A stretch of 64,000 nucleotides of DNA from Gallionella sp. (GCA_028707275.1 JAQTUP010000006.1:62001-126000), one strand, 5' to 3'; shown: positions 20,366 through 29,173, counted from the first letter of the stretch. A program made the numbers and translations. The notes: a model not told the origin generated them from the sequence alone.

Positions 20366-21406
20366 ATGAAAAAAGTATTGATCCTCGGTGTAAACGGCTT
20401 TATCGGCCATCATTTGTCTAACCGCATTCTGGCTACCACGGACTGGGAAGTCTACGGCATGGACATGAGCACCGATCGTATTTCTGATCTGATCGGCCAC
20501 GAGCGCTTTCATTTTTTCGAGGGCGATATCACCATCAACAAGGAATGGGTTGAATATCACGTCAAAAAATGCGACGTCATCCTGCCTCTGGTAGCGATTG
20601 CGACGCCATCGACTTATGTCAAACAGCCACTGCGCGTATTCGAACTGGATTTCGAAGCCAATCTGCCTATCGTTCGTGCGGCGGTGAAGTACGGCAAGCA
20701 TCTGGTATTTCCGTCCACTTCCGAAGTGTACGGCATGTGCCACGACGAGGAATTCGATCCTGAGGAATCGGAACTGATCTGCGGCCCGATCAATAAGCCG
20801 CGCTGGATTTATTCCTGCTCCAAGCAATTGATGGATCGCGTGATCTGGGGCTATGGCATGGAAGGGCTGAATTTTACCCTGTTCCGTCCGTTCAACTGGA
20901 TCGGTGCGGGTCTGGACTCCATCCATACGCCCAAGGAAGGCAGTTCGCGCGTCGTCACGCAATTTTTGGGGCATATCGTGCGCGGCGAGAATATATCTTT
21001 GGTGGATGGCGGGCAGCAAAAACGCGCATTTACCTATGTCGATGACGGCATTGAGGCGCTGATGAAGATCATCGCCAACCAGGACGGTATTGCCACAGGC
21101 AAGATTTACAACATAGGCAACCCGGTCAACAACTTTTCGATACGCGATCTGGCTGACATGATGCTGAAGCTGGCGAACGAATATCCTGAATACAGCGAAA
21201 TGGCGCAGAAAGTGAAGATCGTCGAGACGACTTCTGCGGCTTATTATGGCAAGGGTTATCAGGATGTGCAAAATCGTGTGCCCAGAATTACCAATACTTG
21301 CGAGGAGTTAGGCTGGCAACCTGTCATCAACATGGCTGACACCTTGCGCAATATTTTCGATGCCTATCGCGGTCAGGTCGGCGAAGCTCGCAAACTGATG
21401 GACTAA
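20366..21406 (+). CDS. UDP-glucuronate decarboxylase/dehydrogenase (ArnA C-terminal domain)
   Basis: 346-residue short-chain dehydrogenase/reductase equal to the C-terminal half of ArnA. It oxidises and decarboxylates UDP-glucuronate to the UDP-4-keto-pentose that ArnB aminates. The NAD site is VLILGVNGFIGHHL (4-17), the catalytic pair is YSCSKQLMDR, and FRPFNWIGAG and RAFTYVDDGIEAL are typical. The ATG at 20366 follows AAGGAAA. Separate from the formyltransferase, unlike enterobacteria. Confidence 0.93.
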   Translation: MKKVLILGVNGFIGHHLSNRILATTDWEVYGMDMSTDRISDLIGHERFHFFEGDITINKEWVEYHVKKCDVILPLVAIATPSTYVKQPLRVFELDFEANLPIVRAAVKYGKHLVFPSTSEVYGMCHDEEFDPEESELICGPINKPRWIYSCSKQLMDRVIWGYGMEGLNFTLFRPFNWIGAGLDSIHTPKEGSSRVVTQFLGHIVRGENISLVDGGQQKRAFTYVDDGIEALMKIIANQDGIATGKIYNIGNPVNNFSIRDLADMMLKLANEYPEYSEMAQKVKIVETTSAAYYGKGYQDVQNRVPRITNTCEELGWQPVINMADTLRNIFDAYRGQVGEARKLMD

Positions 21407-21458
21407 AAACAGGATCCGTGATTCAGGAATCGGGATTCAGCTAAAAACTGGGTTGCCT

Positions 21459-21493
21459 GCATCCTGCATCCTGCATTCTGCATCCTGCATCCT
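21459..21493. repeat. Heptamer array abutting the arnD start
   Basis: Five units GCATCCT (third is GCATTCT). It ends four bases before the arnD ATG and occupies the place of the ribosome-binding site. Confidence 0.85.
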
Positions 21494-21496
21494 GAT

Positions 21497-22402
21497 ATGA
21501 AACAACTCGCCTTAAAAATTGACGTGGACACTTATCGCGGTACCCGCGAGGGAGTGCCGCGTCTGGTCGAAGTGTTGCAGCGCCACCATGCGCAGGCGAC
21601 TTTCTTTTTTACCCTGGGGCCCGATCACATGGGGCGCGCCATCAGGCGCGTGTTTCGCCCCGGCTATTTGAAAAAAGTATCCCGCATGTCGGTCGTCGAA
21701 CATTACGGCATCAAAACCTTGTTGTATGGCACGCTGCTGCCGGCTCCCGATATAGGTCGAAAATGCGCAGATATTATGCGGGGGGTGAAGGAGGCGGGCT
21801 TTGAGGTGGGTATTCATTGTTACGATCATATTCGCTGGCAGGATTATGTTGCTGACAAGGACGCCGAATGGACGCGGCGCGAGTTACAGCGCGCGGTGGA
21901 TCGCTATACCGAGATTTTTGGAGAAGCGCCAGGCGCACATGCCGCAGCAGGTTGGCAGATGAATCGTCATGCGCAGCGTTTGATGCAGCGCATGGGATTT
22001 GACTACAGTTCGGATACGCGCGGCACACATCCCTTCATCCCAGTCTGGCATGCCGAGATCATTGCCTGTCCGCAACTGCCCACCACTTTGCCTACGCTGG
22101 ACGAGCTGATCAACCGCGATGGCATTACCCTGGATAACATTGCGCAACATGTTTTGCAGCTCACGGCCGATGCGCCCTCAACGGGTCATGTTTACACTTT
22201 GCACGCCGAACTCGAAGGGGGGAAGTGGATGCCCGTTTTCGAGCAGCTGTTGCAAGGCTGGCAGGAACAGGGTTATGAGCTGGTATCCTTGCGACAATAT
22301 CTTCGGGGATTAAAAGCGCAGGCCTTGCCTCGCCACGAAGTGGTCATGCGTGAAATCGAGGGGCGCATCGGTTTGTTTGCCGTACAGGGCGAGCGGAACT
22401 GA
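21497..22402 (+). CDS. arnD: 4-deoxy-4-formamidoarabinose-phosphoundecaprenol deformylase
   Basis: 301-residue polysaccharide-deacetylase-fold hydrolase that removes the formyl group before flipping. The NodB-like motifs are KIDVDTYRGT (7-16), QATFFFTLGPDHMG (about 34-47), GIHCYDHIRWQD (about 110-121) and HTLHAELEGG-like near 235. Last gene of the arn operon, ended by a strong terminator. No Shine-Dalgarno is visible; a heptamer array lies directly upstream, so translation may be coupled or weak. Confidence 0.93.
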   Translation: MKQLALKIDVDTYRGTREGVPRLVEVLQRHHAQATFFFTLGPDHMGRAIRRVFRPGYLKKVSRMSVVEHYGIKTLLYGTLLPAPDIGRKCADIMRGVKEAGFEVGIHCYDHIRWQDYVADKDAEWTRRELQRAVDRYTEIFGEAPGAHAAAGWQMNRHAQRLMQRMGFDYSSDTRGTHPFIPVWHAEIIACPQLPTTLPTLDELINRDGITLDNIAQHVLQLTADAPSTGHVYTLHAELEGGKWMPVFEQLLQGWQEQGYELVSLRQYLRGLKAQALPRHEVVMREIEGRIGLFAVQGERN

Positions 22403-22428
22403 TTTTCACTGGCCTGTTCGTTAAGGAG

Positions 22429-22464
22429 CAATCAAAAAGCACGCTTAGGCGTGCTTTTTGATTG
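22429..22464 (+). terminator. Terminator after the arn operon
   Basis: A perfect 16-bp stem (CAATCAAAAAGCACGC and its complement) with a TTAG loop; the T-run is inside the right arm. It can work in both directions. Confidence 0.85.
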
Positions 22465-22486
22465 CGGGTACTAACTTGACGGAAAT

Positions 22487-22514
22487 AAAAAAGCACGCCG
22501 AAGCGTGCTTTTTT
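22487..22514 (-). terminator. Terminator after rhlE
   Basis: AAAAAAGCACGC-CGAA-GCGTGCTTTTTT, a 12-bp stem with a stable tetraloop. It lies 16 bases past the rhlE stop, and it shares its core with the facing arn terminator. Confidence 0.85.
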
Positions 22515-22529
22515 GTTGATACAGGCTGA

Positions 22530-24119
22530 TTAAGCCTTGTTGCCGCCGCGATTGCCGCCGAAAGCAGGACGGTTGTTGCCGCCGAAGCTTGGACGATCAC
22601 CGCCGTCACGACGCGGAGCGCCGCTGTTGAAGCCGCCACCGTTGCCGCGAGGTGCATTGCCGAAGCTGCGTTCCTGGCTGCGAGGCTGTTGTGTCTGGCC
22701 GCCGAAAGCCGGGCGAGCCTGGCCGCCGAAGCCTGCGCCTTCGTTGCGAGCAGGATGACTGTGACGGCTGTCCGGTGCGCTGTGATGGAAACCTGCGCCG
22801 CCGTTGTTGCCGTTGCCGGCGAATGCCGAGCTGCGATTGCCGCCGCCGAAACCGCCACTGTTACCACGGTTACCTGCATATCCGCCACCGCTGTTGCCGC
22901 CGCCGAAGCCGCCGCCATTGCCGCGTGAAGGACCGTTGTTACCGCGTGGACGATCGGAAGAAGGGCCGCCGGTGCGCAGCTTGTACTTAGGTTCCAGACC
23001 TTCGATGGTGTGCATCTTGATGCTTTGTTCGGTGTAACGCTCGATACGCTTCAACAATTGCGCATCGCGGTTAGAGGCGAACGAAATCGCGATGCCTGAA
23101 GAGCCGCCGCGACCGGTACGGCCGATACGGTGTACGTAGTCTTCAGCAAACTTCGGCAAGTCGAAGTTGATCACGTGAGAGATGCCGCGTACGTCCAGAC
23201 CACGGGCTGCCACGTCGGTTGCAACCAGAATGCGCACGTTACCGTTGCGCATGTTCAGGAGGGTGCGGTTACGCTCGCGCTGGCTCATGTCACCGTGCAA
23301 GGCGGCAACTGAATGGCCTTGTGCGGAGAGTTGATCGGCCAGGCCGTCAGCATCGCGCTTGGTGGCAGTAAATACCAGCGCCTGATTGACTTCAGTGTCA
23401 GTCAGCAGGTGGCTCAGCATCTTGTTCTTGTGTGCCACGTCATCGGCGAACATCATGCGTTGTTCGATGTTTTCGTGCTTGTCTTTAGCGGCAGATACGT
23501 TGATGCGCTTAGGCGACTTCAACAGGCGAGACGCCAGATTGCCAACGACACCTTCCAGTGTTGCCGAGAACAGCAAAGTCTGGCGAGTAGCCGGAGTGGC
23601 CGCAGCGATGCGTTCCACGTCGTCCACGAAACCCATGTCCAGCATGCGGTCGGCTTCATCCAGAATCAGCATTTCCAGACGCGAGAAGTCAATACGACCG
23701 CGTTCCAGATGGTCGATCAGGCGACCCGGTGTTGCCACCAGAATATCGACCTGGCCTGACAGCAAACGGTTCTGCACAGGGTATGGCATACCGCCCAGGA
23801 TGCTGATGATCTTGAAGCGCATGTTTTTGCCGTACTTGGTCGCTGCATCGCAAACCTGCTGAGCCAGTTCGCGAGTAGGAGTCAGTACCAGAACGCGCGG
23901 GCCTTTGCCGGGCATTGTGGAAGGTGTAGCCAAACGGTTAAGCGCGGGCAGGATAAAGGCCGCAGTCTTGCCGCTGCCGGTTTGAGCGGACGCCATCAGA
24001 TCGTGGCCGGCGATGACTTCAGGGATAGCCTGTTCCTGAATAGGAGTAGGTTCCGTGTAGCCGGATTCGGTGATAGCTTTAAGGATCAGTGCGTTTAAAT
24101 TCAGTTCTTCAAATGTCAT
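22530..24119 (-). CDS. rhlE: DEAD-box RNA helicase, RhlE type
   Basis: 529 residues. Core helicase motifs are in order: Q motif TEPTPIQEQAIP, ASAQTGSGKTA (about 41-51), TPTRELA, TPGRLIDHL, DEADRMLDMGF, SATLE, and HRIGRTGRGG. Residues from about 385 form a low-complexity tail rich in Gly, Asn, Arg and Phe, typical of RNA-binding RGG-like tails. Unwinds structured RNA in ribosome assembly or cold adaptation. A 360-base leader precedes it. Confidence 0.93.
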   Translation of the reverse strand: MTFEELNLNALILKAITESGYTEPTPIQEQAIPEVIAGHDLMASAQTGSGKTAAFILPALNRLATPSTMPGKGPRVLVLTPTRELAQQVCDAATKYGKNMRFKIISILGGMPYPVQNRLLSGQVDILVATPGRLIDHLERGRIDFSRLEMLILDEADRMLDMGFVDDVERIAAATPATRQTLLFSATLEGVVGNLASRLLKSPKRINVSAAKDKHENIEQRMMFADDVAHKNKMLSHLLTDTEVNQALVFTATKRDADGLADQLSAQGHSVAALHGDMSQRERNRTLLNMRNGNVRILVATDVAARGLDVRGISHVINFDLPKFAEDYVHRIGRTGRGGSSGIAISFASNRDAQLLKRIERYTEQSIKMHTIEGLEPKYKLRTGGPSSDRPRGNNGPSRGNGGGFGGGNSGGGYAGNRGNSGGFGGGNRSSAFAGNGNNGGAGFHHSAPDSRHSHPARNEGAGFGGQARPAFGGQTQQPRSQERSFGNAPRGNGGGFNSGAPRRDGGDRPSFGGNNRPAFGGNRGGNKA

Positions 24120-24481
24120 TTTTGCTTCCTTTTAAATCAAAGGGAATCCCCGTCGTCATTCGGATATGGCGTACACGATAAGTGGACGGCAATAGTATCC
24201 GGCATGGCGAACGCAGAGTCGTTCCCTAAGGTAAGCGCAGGTGTTAGTGCTGCCCGTGAAACGGGCAGAGGATTAACCGGCGCAAAAAACATCGTTGCTA
24301 ACCGGGAAACCCTGAAGATCCGTTAAAACTAACGAATTCTTGTAGAGTTCTTTTGACAGGCGCGCTTTGCAGCGTGCGAGAGATAGGTCGGAAACGATGA
24401 GCTAATGCCGCATAGCCTGCGGCAAGGTGCGCATTATACACAGCTAAAAATTAAAAGCCAGTTTATTTTAAAATGCGGCTT
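24120..24481. other. Leader region of rhlE, no gene
   Basis: 361 bases between rhlE and an Rpn relic. It holds one neat hairpin CTGCCCGT-GAA-ACGGGCAG (24250-24268). A long structured 5' UTR is plausible because such helicase genes are often controlled by their leaders, but no promoter could be placed with confidence. Confidence 0.45.
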
Positions 24482-25476
24482 TCAGTGTGCAGTTGAGTCA
24501 AAGACGTCATCGGCTTGCGCCGCATCTATCGCCAGATCAAACCAGGCTTCAATCTGTTCTGCCGATGCCGCCGCAATCCGTGCGGTAATATCGGGGGCGA
24601 TCACACCAAACCGTTTGGTGAGCAACTTTTGCAAGGCCAAAGCTTCGCCCTGCTGCATTCCCTGCTCAATCCCGATTTCGATGCCTTTTTCAAACCCCTT
24701 CGATTCTGCCAGAATCAGCGAGCCGCGTTGCAGTATGATGAAATCGCGCCGCTTGAATTGAATCTCCAGCTCTTCGCGGCTCATCGCGGCCTCATTGGCA
24801 AAGGAAAAAGCCTGGTTGATGCCGGGATCGGAGGCCAACGTGTCCGGGATGTATTCCATGCTTCCCGCATTTTTTAAGAAGAAGATCCACTTATCCTGAA
24901 TGGTTGCTAGTTCATCCAGTATCAGCGTGAATTTCGGCAGTTCGACAAAAATCAGCTCTACGTCGTCGCTGTATTCGATAAAACGCTTGCGTTCCATTAA
25001 CGTTAAATTCGCGTAGCGATTCAGGAACTGACAATTGCCTTTCTCGTTCGCATTCTCTCCCGCAAGCGGGAGAGAATTGAGGAGAGGGGGTTTTCGCTCC
25101 CTCGCCATCGAAGAGGGAGAGGGTTGAGGAGAGGGAGCCGGGCATGGCGCGTTACGCCTTCAGTGGTGATGTCAATTCCATGCCCGGTGGCGGCATTGTG
25201 CAGGATGCGCTTCTCGAAGCCCGGCACGCTCAGCACCTGCATTTCGATAATCACGTGTTTGCCGTTCGCCAGCACGGCTTTGACATCCACGCAGGTATCT
25301 TTCATGCCTTGCAGCATGGGGATTTGGTACGGGTCGATGATGGTCAGATCGACAATCGCCTGCTTGCCCTGATAATCCAGAACGGCGTTGAGAAAACTGG
25401 TCAGCACAGGCTTTGAGCCTTCCGAACCAAATACCCGCTTGAAGGCGTAATCGGTTTTGACATCTAAAAAGCGCAT
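24482..25476 (-). pseudogene. Rpn/PD-(D/E)XK transposase-like nuclease broken by a repeat insertion
   Basis: The 5' part (25476 to about 25165) encodes MRFLDVKTDYAFKRVFGS, DLTIIDPYQIP and VDVKAVLANGKHVIIEMQV, the PD-(D/E)XK N-domain of Rpn recombination-promoting nucleases. The 3' part (about 25000 to 24482) is in another frame and gives the usual FIEYSDDVELIFVELPKF, EGMQQGEALALQKLLTKRFG and a C-terminal DUF4351-like end. Between them lies a palindromic repeat element (25002-25165) that replaces the expected middle and shifts the frame. Almost surely inactive. Confidence 0.85.
25002..25165 (-). mobile_element. MITE-like palindromic element inserted in the Rpn gene
   Basis: One end reads GTTAAATTCGCGTAGCGATTC (25002-25022; 21 bases, split here as GTTAAATTCG + CGTAGCGATTC). 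The other contains GGGAGCCGGGCATGGCGCG. The core has several CTCTCCCGC/GCGGGAGAG stems. The ends match those of the elements at 47009-47126 and 50377-50461. Confidence 0.65.
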
Positions 25477-26046
25477 CGCTTAACTACCTGAATCATCATG
25501 CCTTCATTTTAGCATGCCCCGCAGCATGCTACTGTCGGCGAAAAACGCAGCCTCATCACAAACGGAGCTCAAACTGTTTGTTGGCCGACGCTATGTCGTC
25601 ATATGGATTGCGACGCGGAATCCCATCCGGCAGCCCAAGGCGCAGGCGCTCCAGAACATCGAGTTCGCGGAACAGCCCGCTGTCTTTACTGATGGGAAAT
25701 TGGGAGGGTAACTATTGTGATTTTGAGTGCCGATTCATGTGAAGAAACAAGAAGCAGGTTGCCCATTAGCATCAGAATGCAAGTTTTGTACTCTCTGAAG
25801 CATGATAACAATCGTCACCATAAGAAGGCTTTTACCGTTCTCGGGTATAAGACTTCCTGATTAGCTACAAAGTTTAGCTATCCTCTCGTCCACTTGTGGG
25901 AGAGGGTTAGGGAGAGGGAAAACCGTTGAATAAAGCTTATTCCCCCAGTAATTTCCCTCTCCCCCAGCCCCTCTCCCACAAGTGGGCGAGGGGAGCAAGT
26001 CGTTAAGCTATAGCCAGCTGAACTTTGTGGCTAATCAGGTAAGACT
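25477..26046. other. 570-bp gap with repeats, no gene
   Basis: It contains one copy of a 56-bp dispersed repeat (25625-25680) and a ~200-bp imperfect palindrome (25849-26048). No coding signal otherwise. Confidence 0.6.
25625..25680. repeat. Dispersed 56-bp repeat, copy 1
   Basis: Shares GGCGCAGGCGCT, CAGAACATCGAGTTCGCGG and AACAGCCCGC with 28612-28667, and more loosely with 28007-28055. The origin was not recognised. On the minus strand it reads as GLFRELDVLERLRLGLPD, so it may be debris of one coding gene. Confidence 0.7.
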
Positions 26047-26048
26047 TT
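25849..26048. repeat. Large imperfect palindrome ending at an Rpn stop codon
   Basis: Outer arms AAGACTTCCTGATTAGC and its partner GCTAATCAGGTAAGACTT, and inner arms built of CCACTTGTGGGAGAGGG and CCCTCTCCCACAAGTGG, make a ~85-bp imperfect stem. The right end covers the stop codon of the next gene. Confidence 0.75.
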
Positions 26049-27063
26049 AGTGCATGGTCGTATCGGAGAAGATATCGTCCAAGCTTTTAGCATCGAAGAT
26101 CCGATCTAGCCATTGCTCAATTTGGGCAGGGCTGGCCTCGTTTATACGGGTAGATAACTGCGCAGAAAGTTCACCAAACCGCTTAGAGAGAAGACGCCGC
26201 AGAGAAAGCGCTTCCCCTTCCTGTCTTCCTTCCTGCCGTCCTTCTTGCCTTCCTTCTTGCCTTCCCTGCTGCATTCCCTTTTGCATTCCCTGCGCCTTGT
26301 AATCCAGCGCCCATTCTTCTAGTCGGTCAGCCAACATAACTTTTATCTCCTGTAAATCATCCAGTTCAGGCAACACAATACGGTATTCCGGCTTACGCAT
26401 CAAGGTGGCGCGGATCCAAAGCGCGAACATTCGTCGCAGGTCGGGACGGTCAATCAGCCATTCACCCAATAAACCGACCAACTCGCTGATACTTTGCGGG
26501 TTGGTGGGATGTTCTATGCGAAACACGGCCGCCACCAGATTTTTGACCGACGCCAATTCATGATCCGTATAGGTATTTTCATCAATCAGCAGGTATTTTA
26601 TGCGTGGCTTGAATTGCTCAACCAGCCCCGGAACCGGCGGGATCAATTCAAAAATATCGGTTACCGCCGTCCAACGCGAACTGCCGTTGTACAACACGAT
26701 GGGCAAGATCGGCGGCAAGCGACCATCATCCAGCACCTCGCCGCGTTTGATTAAATCCTGATACAGCAAGCCGACATACACCATGATGCGCAGCGCCATA
26801 TATTTATCGACGGTACTCTGGAACTCGATCAGCAGGTACAGATAAACCCATTCGCCGCCAACTTTTACCCGCCACACAACGTCATCTGCACGCCCGCTCA
26901 TATCTTCGGTGATGTAGCTGCCGGGAATTTTCTCCAGCGTTGTATAATCAAGCGTGTGCAACCACTCATCCGGCACGAAGCCGAGGATTAAATCCCGCAC
27001 CAGCTCTGGCATGGCAAACAGGTGCTTGTAACTACTGTCGTGGCTGGTCATGGAAGCGCTCAA
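26047..27063 (-). CDS. Rpn family recombination-promoting nuclease (YhgA-like)
   Basis: 338 residues. The N-terminal YhgA-like/PD-(D/E)XK domain shows DSSYKHLFAMPELVRDLI (about 9-26), GRADDVVWRV and YLLIEFQSTVDKYMALR (D and ExQ as nuclease residues). C-terminal DUF4351-like part LSLRRLLSKRFGEL...QIEQWLDRIFDAKSLDDIF. Between them is a tandem run of QEGR units (four copies, 12-bp DNA repeats near 26218-26280) preceded by QKGMQQGR. In E. coli Rpn proteins are DNA nucleases tied to recombination. The gene seems intact. Confidence 0.88.
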   Translation of the reverse strand: MSASMTSHDSSYKHLFAMPELVRDLILGFVPDEWLHTLDYTTLEKIPGSYITEDMSGRADDVVWRVKVGGEWVYLYLLIEFQSTVDKYMALRIMVYVGLLYQDLIKRGEVLDDGRLPPILPIVLYNGSSRWTAVTDIFELIPPVPGLVEQFKPRIKYLLIDENTYTDHELASVKNLVAAVFRIEHPTNPQSISELVGLLGEWLIDRPDLRRMFALWIRATLMRKPEYRIVLPELDDLQEIKVMLADRLEEWALDYKAQGMQKGMQQGRQEGRQEGRQEGRQEGEALSLRRLLSKRFGELSAQLSTRINEASPAQIEQWLDRIFDAKSLDDIFSDTTMH

Positions 27064-27221
27064 TTGAGTTCAAGCGTGGATATTACGCCCAATTACACTT
27101 TCTTTTCTTCCGATTTAATTCGAGTCTGACCCAGAGCTACGGAGCTGACCCTGAGCTACGGAGCTAATGTGCGTGATTCCATTGTTTCATGGATGGCCAG
27201 CTTGGGCATCACTTTGATTAT

Positions 27222-27656
27222 TCAATGCGCACTCCCCTGCGAAAAATTCTCCAGCAAGACCACGCGCCCGATATCTTTGGCTTTATTGTAATAACGCACG
27301 TCGGCAGTGACCAATAAGGCATCCGGCTCGTGCAATGCAACCGCATGATAGAACGTATCAAACAGGTGATGATTCAGGCTCACTGCCAGCGAAATCGCTT
27401 GCGCATAAATCGCAGCAGAATCAGATACACGCCACTCCATATTCAGCAAGTCGGCAATATCTTCCTGCGCTCGCTCTGGCTTTTCACGCGCCAACACAGC
27501 ACTCACTTCGGCCATAAAATGAGGGGGCTGTATCAGCCGCACCTCTCCAGTCCCCACGGCACTCAGTATTTGCAACGCCTGTTGTGCATGCTGCTCATTC
27601 GGCTCATCGCGAAAAAACCACTTGATGACCACACTCGCATCTAACACCAGAATCAC
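27222..27656 (-). CDS. PIN-domain toxin (VapC-like)
   Basis: 144-residue PIN ribonuclease. Acidic residues are in VLDASVVIKWF (Asp6), MAEVSAVL (Glu near 50), and DTFYHAVAL with TADVRYY near the end. Starts with GTG that overlaps the antitoxin TGA (GTGA). Typical of VapC toxins that cleave tRNA or mRNA; the exact target is unknown. Confidence 0.87.
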   Translation of the reverse strand: MILVLDASVVIKWFFRDEPNEQHAQQALQILSAVGTGEVRLIQPPHFMAEVSAVLAREKPERAQEDIADLLNMEWRVSDSAAIYAQAISLAVSLNHHLFDTFYHAVALHEPDALLVTADVRYYNKAKDIGRVVLLENFSQGSAH

Positions 27657-27886
27657 GGTCTGCCATCCACTCGCGCATGGTGGAATGCGGATTCTGTCAG
27701 CACCGGAGCCTCATCGCGGCGAGACAGTATATTGGCAATCGCCTTTTGACTACGCTGACGGCTGCGCGCACGTTCTACGGCCTCACGCATCAACTCGGCA
27801 ATGACGGCGCTTTTATTTTGGTGATTAAATGTCTCGTTGAAAGCGGCTTTTAAATCTTCAGGCACGCTGAAATTGATTGTTGCCAT
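27653..27886 (-). CDS. Antitoxin of the PIN toxin, ribbon-helix-helix type
   Basis: 77 residues: a short N-terminal beta strand (MATINFSVPEDLKAAFNETF) and helix suggest an RHH/CopG-like DNA-binding antitoxin; the basic middle and a C-terminal tail would bind the toxin. GAGGGAG precedes the ATG. Directly coupled to the toxin gene. Confidence 0.8.
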   Translation of the reverse strand: MATINFSVPEDLKAAFNETFNHQNKSAVIAELMREAVERARSRQRSQKAIANILSRRDEAPVLTESAFHHARVDGRP

Positions 27887-28006
27887 TTCTCACTCCCTCG
27901 ATTGTTGAATATTTCGACAAAACAAGTATGTCCACCACATCTGATCATGTCAAATAAAATGCTTCCCAGATATGAGTGTTTTGTGAAAAATATCAAACCC
28001 GTCGTG

Positions 28007-28055
28007 CAGACCAAGACACAGGTGCTCCAGAATTCCAGTTCACGGAACAGCCCGC
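28007..28055. repeat. Dispersed repeat, diverged copy 2
   Basis: Has CAGACCAAGACACAGGTGCT and CACGGAACAGCCCGC in register with the copies at 25625 and 28612. Lies in the gap between the VapB-like antitoxin and creA. Confidence 0.55.
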
Positions 28056-28075
28056 CGTCTTCACGCAGACTAATC

Positions 28076-28555
28076 CTATTTTTTCACCGGAATCGTGACG
28101 CTCCTGTCGACAGCCACCGCCGTTACCGAGTTTTGTGGGCTGCCATTGATGAGTTTGTCGGTGTAGCTCAGATATACCAGCGTGTTGCGGGCAGTATCCA
28201 CCATGCGCACGACATGCAGCGTTTTGAAAATGAGTGAGCGCCGTTCGCTGAAGGCATCTTCCTGACGGGGTAACGATTCCTTGAATCGAATTACCCCGAC
28301 CTGGCGGCAGGCGATAGATACATCGGATAATTCTTCGGCCACCCCGACAGCGCCTGAAACGCCACCGCGCTGAGGCTTGGCGACATAACAGGAGACACCT
28401 TCCACCTTGGGATCATCATAGGCTTCGACCACCAGCTGGTGCGAGCCCATCAGTTTCCATTCAGTATTCACGCTGCCGATTTCTTCGGCAAAAACTTGCG
28501 GGATGCACAAGATGGTCAAAATCACCATCGAGCTGGTTTGACTGAAACGAAGCAT
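28076..28555 (-). CDS. creA: CreA family periplasmic protein
   Basis: 159 residues with an N-terminal signal peptide (SSMVILTILCIPQVFA, cleavage near 23). The mature domain has EIGSVNTEW, DPKVEGVSCYVAKPQRGG, and TLVYLSYTDKLINGSPQNSVTAV, all hallmarks of CreA. The function of CreA is unknown. GGGAG precedes the ATG. Confidence 0.9.
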   Translation of the reverse strand: MLRFSQTSSMVILTILCIPQVFAEEIGSVNTEWKLMGSHQLVVEAYDDPKVEGVSCYVAKPQRGGVSGAVGVAEELSDVSIACRQVGVIRFKESLPRQEDAFSERRSLIFKTLHVVRMVDTARNTLVYLSYTDKLINGSPQNSVTAVAVDRSVTIPVKK

Positions 28556-28611
28556 GATTATTTCTCCCGTTGAACACTGTGCCAGGTTACTTCGTGAAAA
28601 ATCCCAACCCT

Positions 28612-28667
28612 ATCCGGCAATCCAAGGCGCAGGCGCTTCAGAACATCGAGTTCGCGGAACAGCCCGC
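28612..28667. repeat. Dispersed 56-bp repeat, copy 3
   Basis: Nearly identical to 25625-25680 (ATCCGGCA...CGCAGGCGCT...GAGTTCGCGGAACAGCCCGC). Lies just upstream of creA. Confidence 0.7.
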
Positions 28668-28720
28668 GCAGAGCAAAGAAATATGTGCTCACACCAAATA
28701 CTCGCCAAGTGAATGCAGTG

Positions 28721-29173
28721 TTAAACAGGCATACTGAATTTTTTATCGGATGGTCTAAAATGCTTTGTTCTTGACAATTTATAGCCGCCCGAAGGAATTT
28801 TAAAGCGTTCCTGAACCTCACTACTGGAAAAGCTATAAAAAAGATAATCCGCATCGGCGTCATTAGCCATTCTATGCGCGCTATTTTTACCCAAGACAAC
28901 GATTAGCATATCGTATTTTTTTGGATTTCCAAGGTCAATATTTTCCGCCGCAGATGAATCGCTATGCTTTATTTGCACAGTTTTTCCACCAAGTGTTGCA
29001 TCGAACCCTGGGTTTGTTTTTTTATCCTCAAGTAATAAGCCCTCGTGAACAACCGAACATAAAAACTCGCCGATATCACCAAAAATGACATCAGACCTGA
29101 TAACGTTGAGCTTTTTTAGCGACTCAACAGACTCGTAGAACTTTTTGATAGCTTGTATTTTTGCTGCGGTCAT
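28721..29173 (-). CDS. Probable PD-(D/E)XK nuclease-fold protein (DUF6998-like)
   Basis: 150 residues with GDIGEFLCSVVHEGLLL (about 32-48) and GFDATLGGKTVQIKHS (about 57-72). The GE helix followed by D-x(n)-QIK fits a PD-(D/E)XK restriction-like fold with Gln in place of the first acidic residue of (D/E)xK. It is separated by 65 bases from the patatin gene on the same strand and may be the last gene of that operon. The DUF number is from memory. Confidence 0.55.
   Translation of the reverse strand: MTAAKIQAIKKFYESVESLKKLNVIRSDVIFGDIGEFLCSVVHEGLLLEDKKTNPGFDATLGGKTVQIKHSDSSAAENIDLGNPKKYDMLIVVLGKNSAHRMANDADADYLFYSFSSSEVQERFKIPSGGYKLSRTKHFRPSDKKFSMPV

Noticed and set aside
24250-24268. Riboswitch or known leader RNA before rhlE
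   Set aside because: Only one small hairpin; no conserved riboswitch core could be matched by eye.
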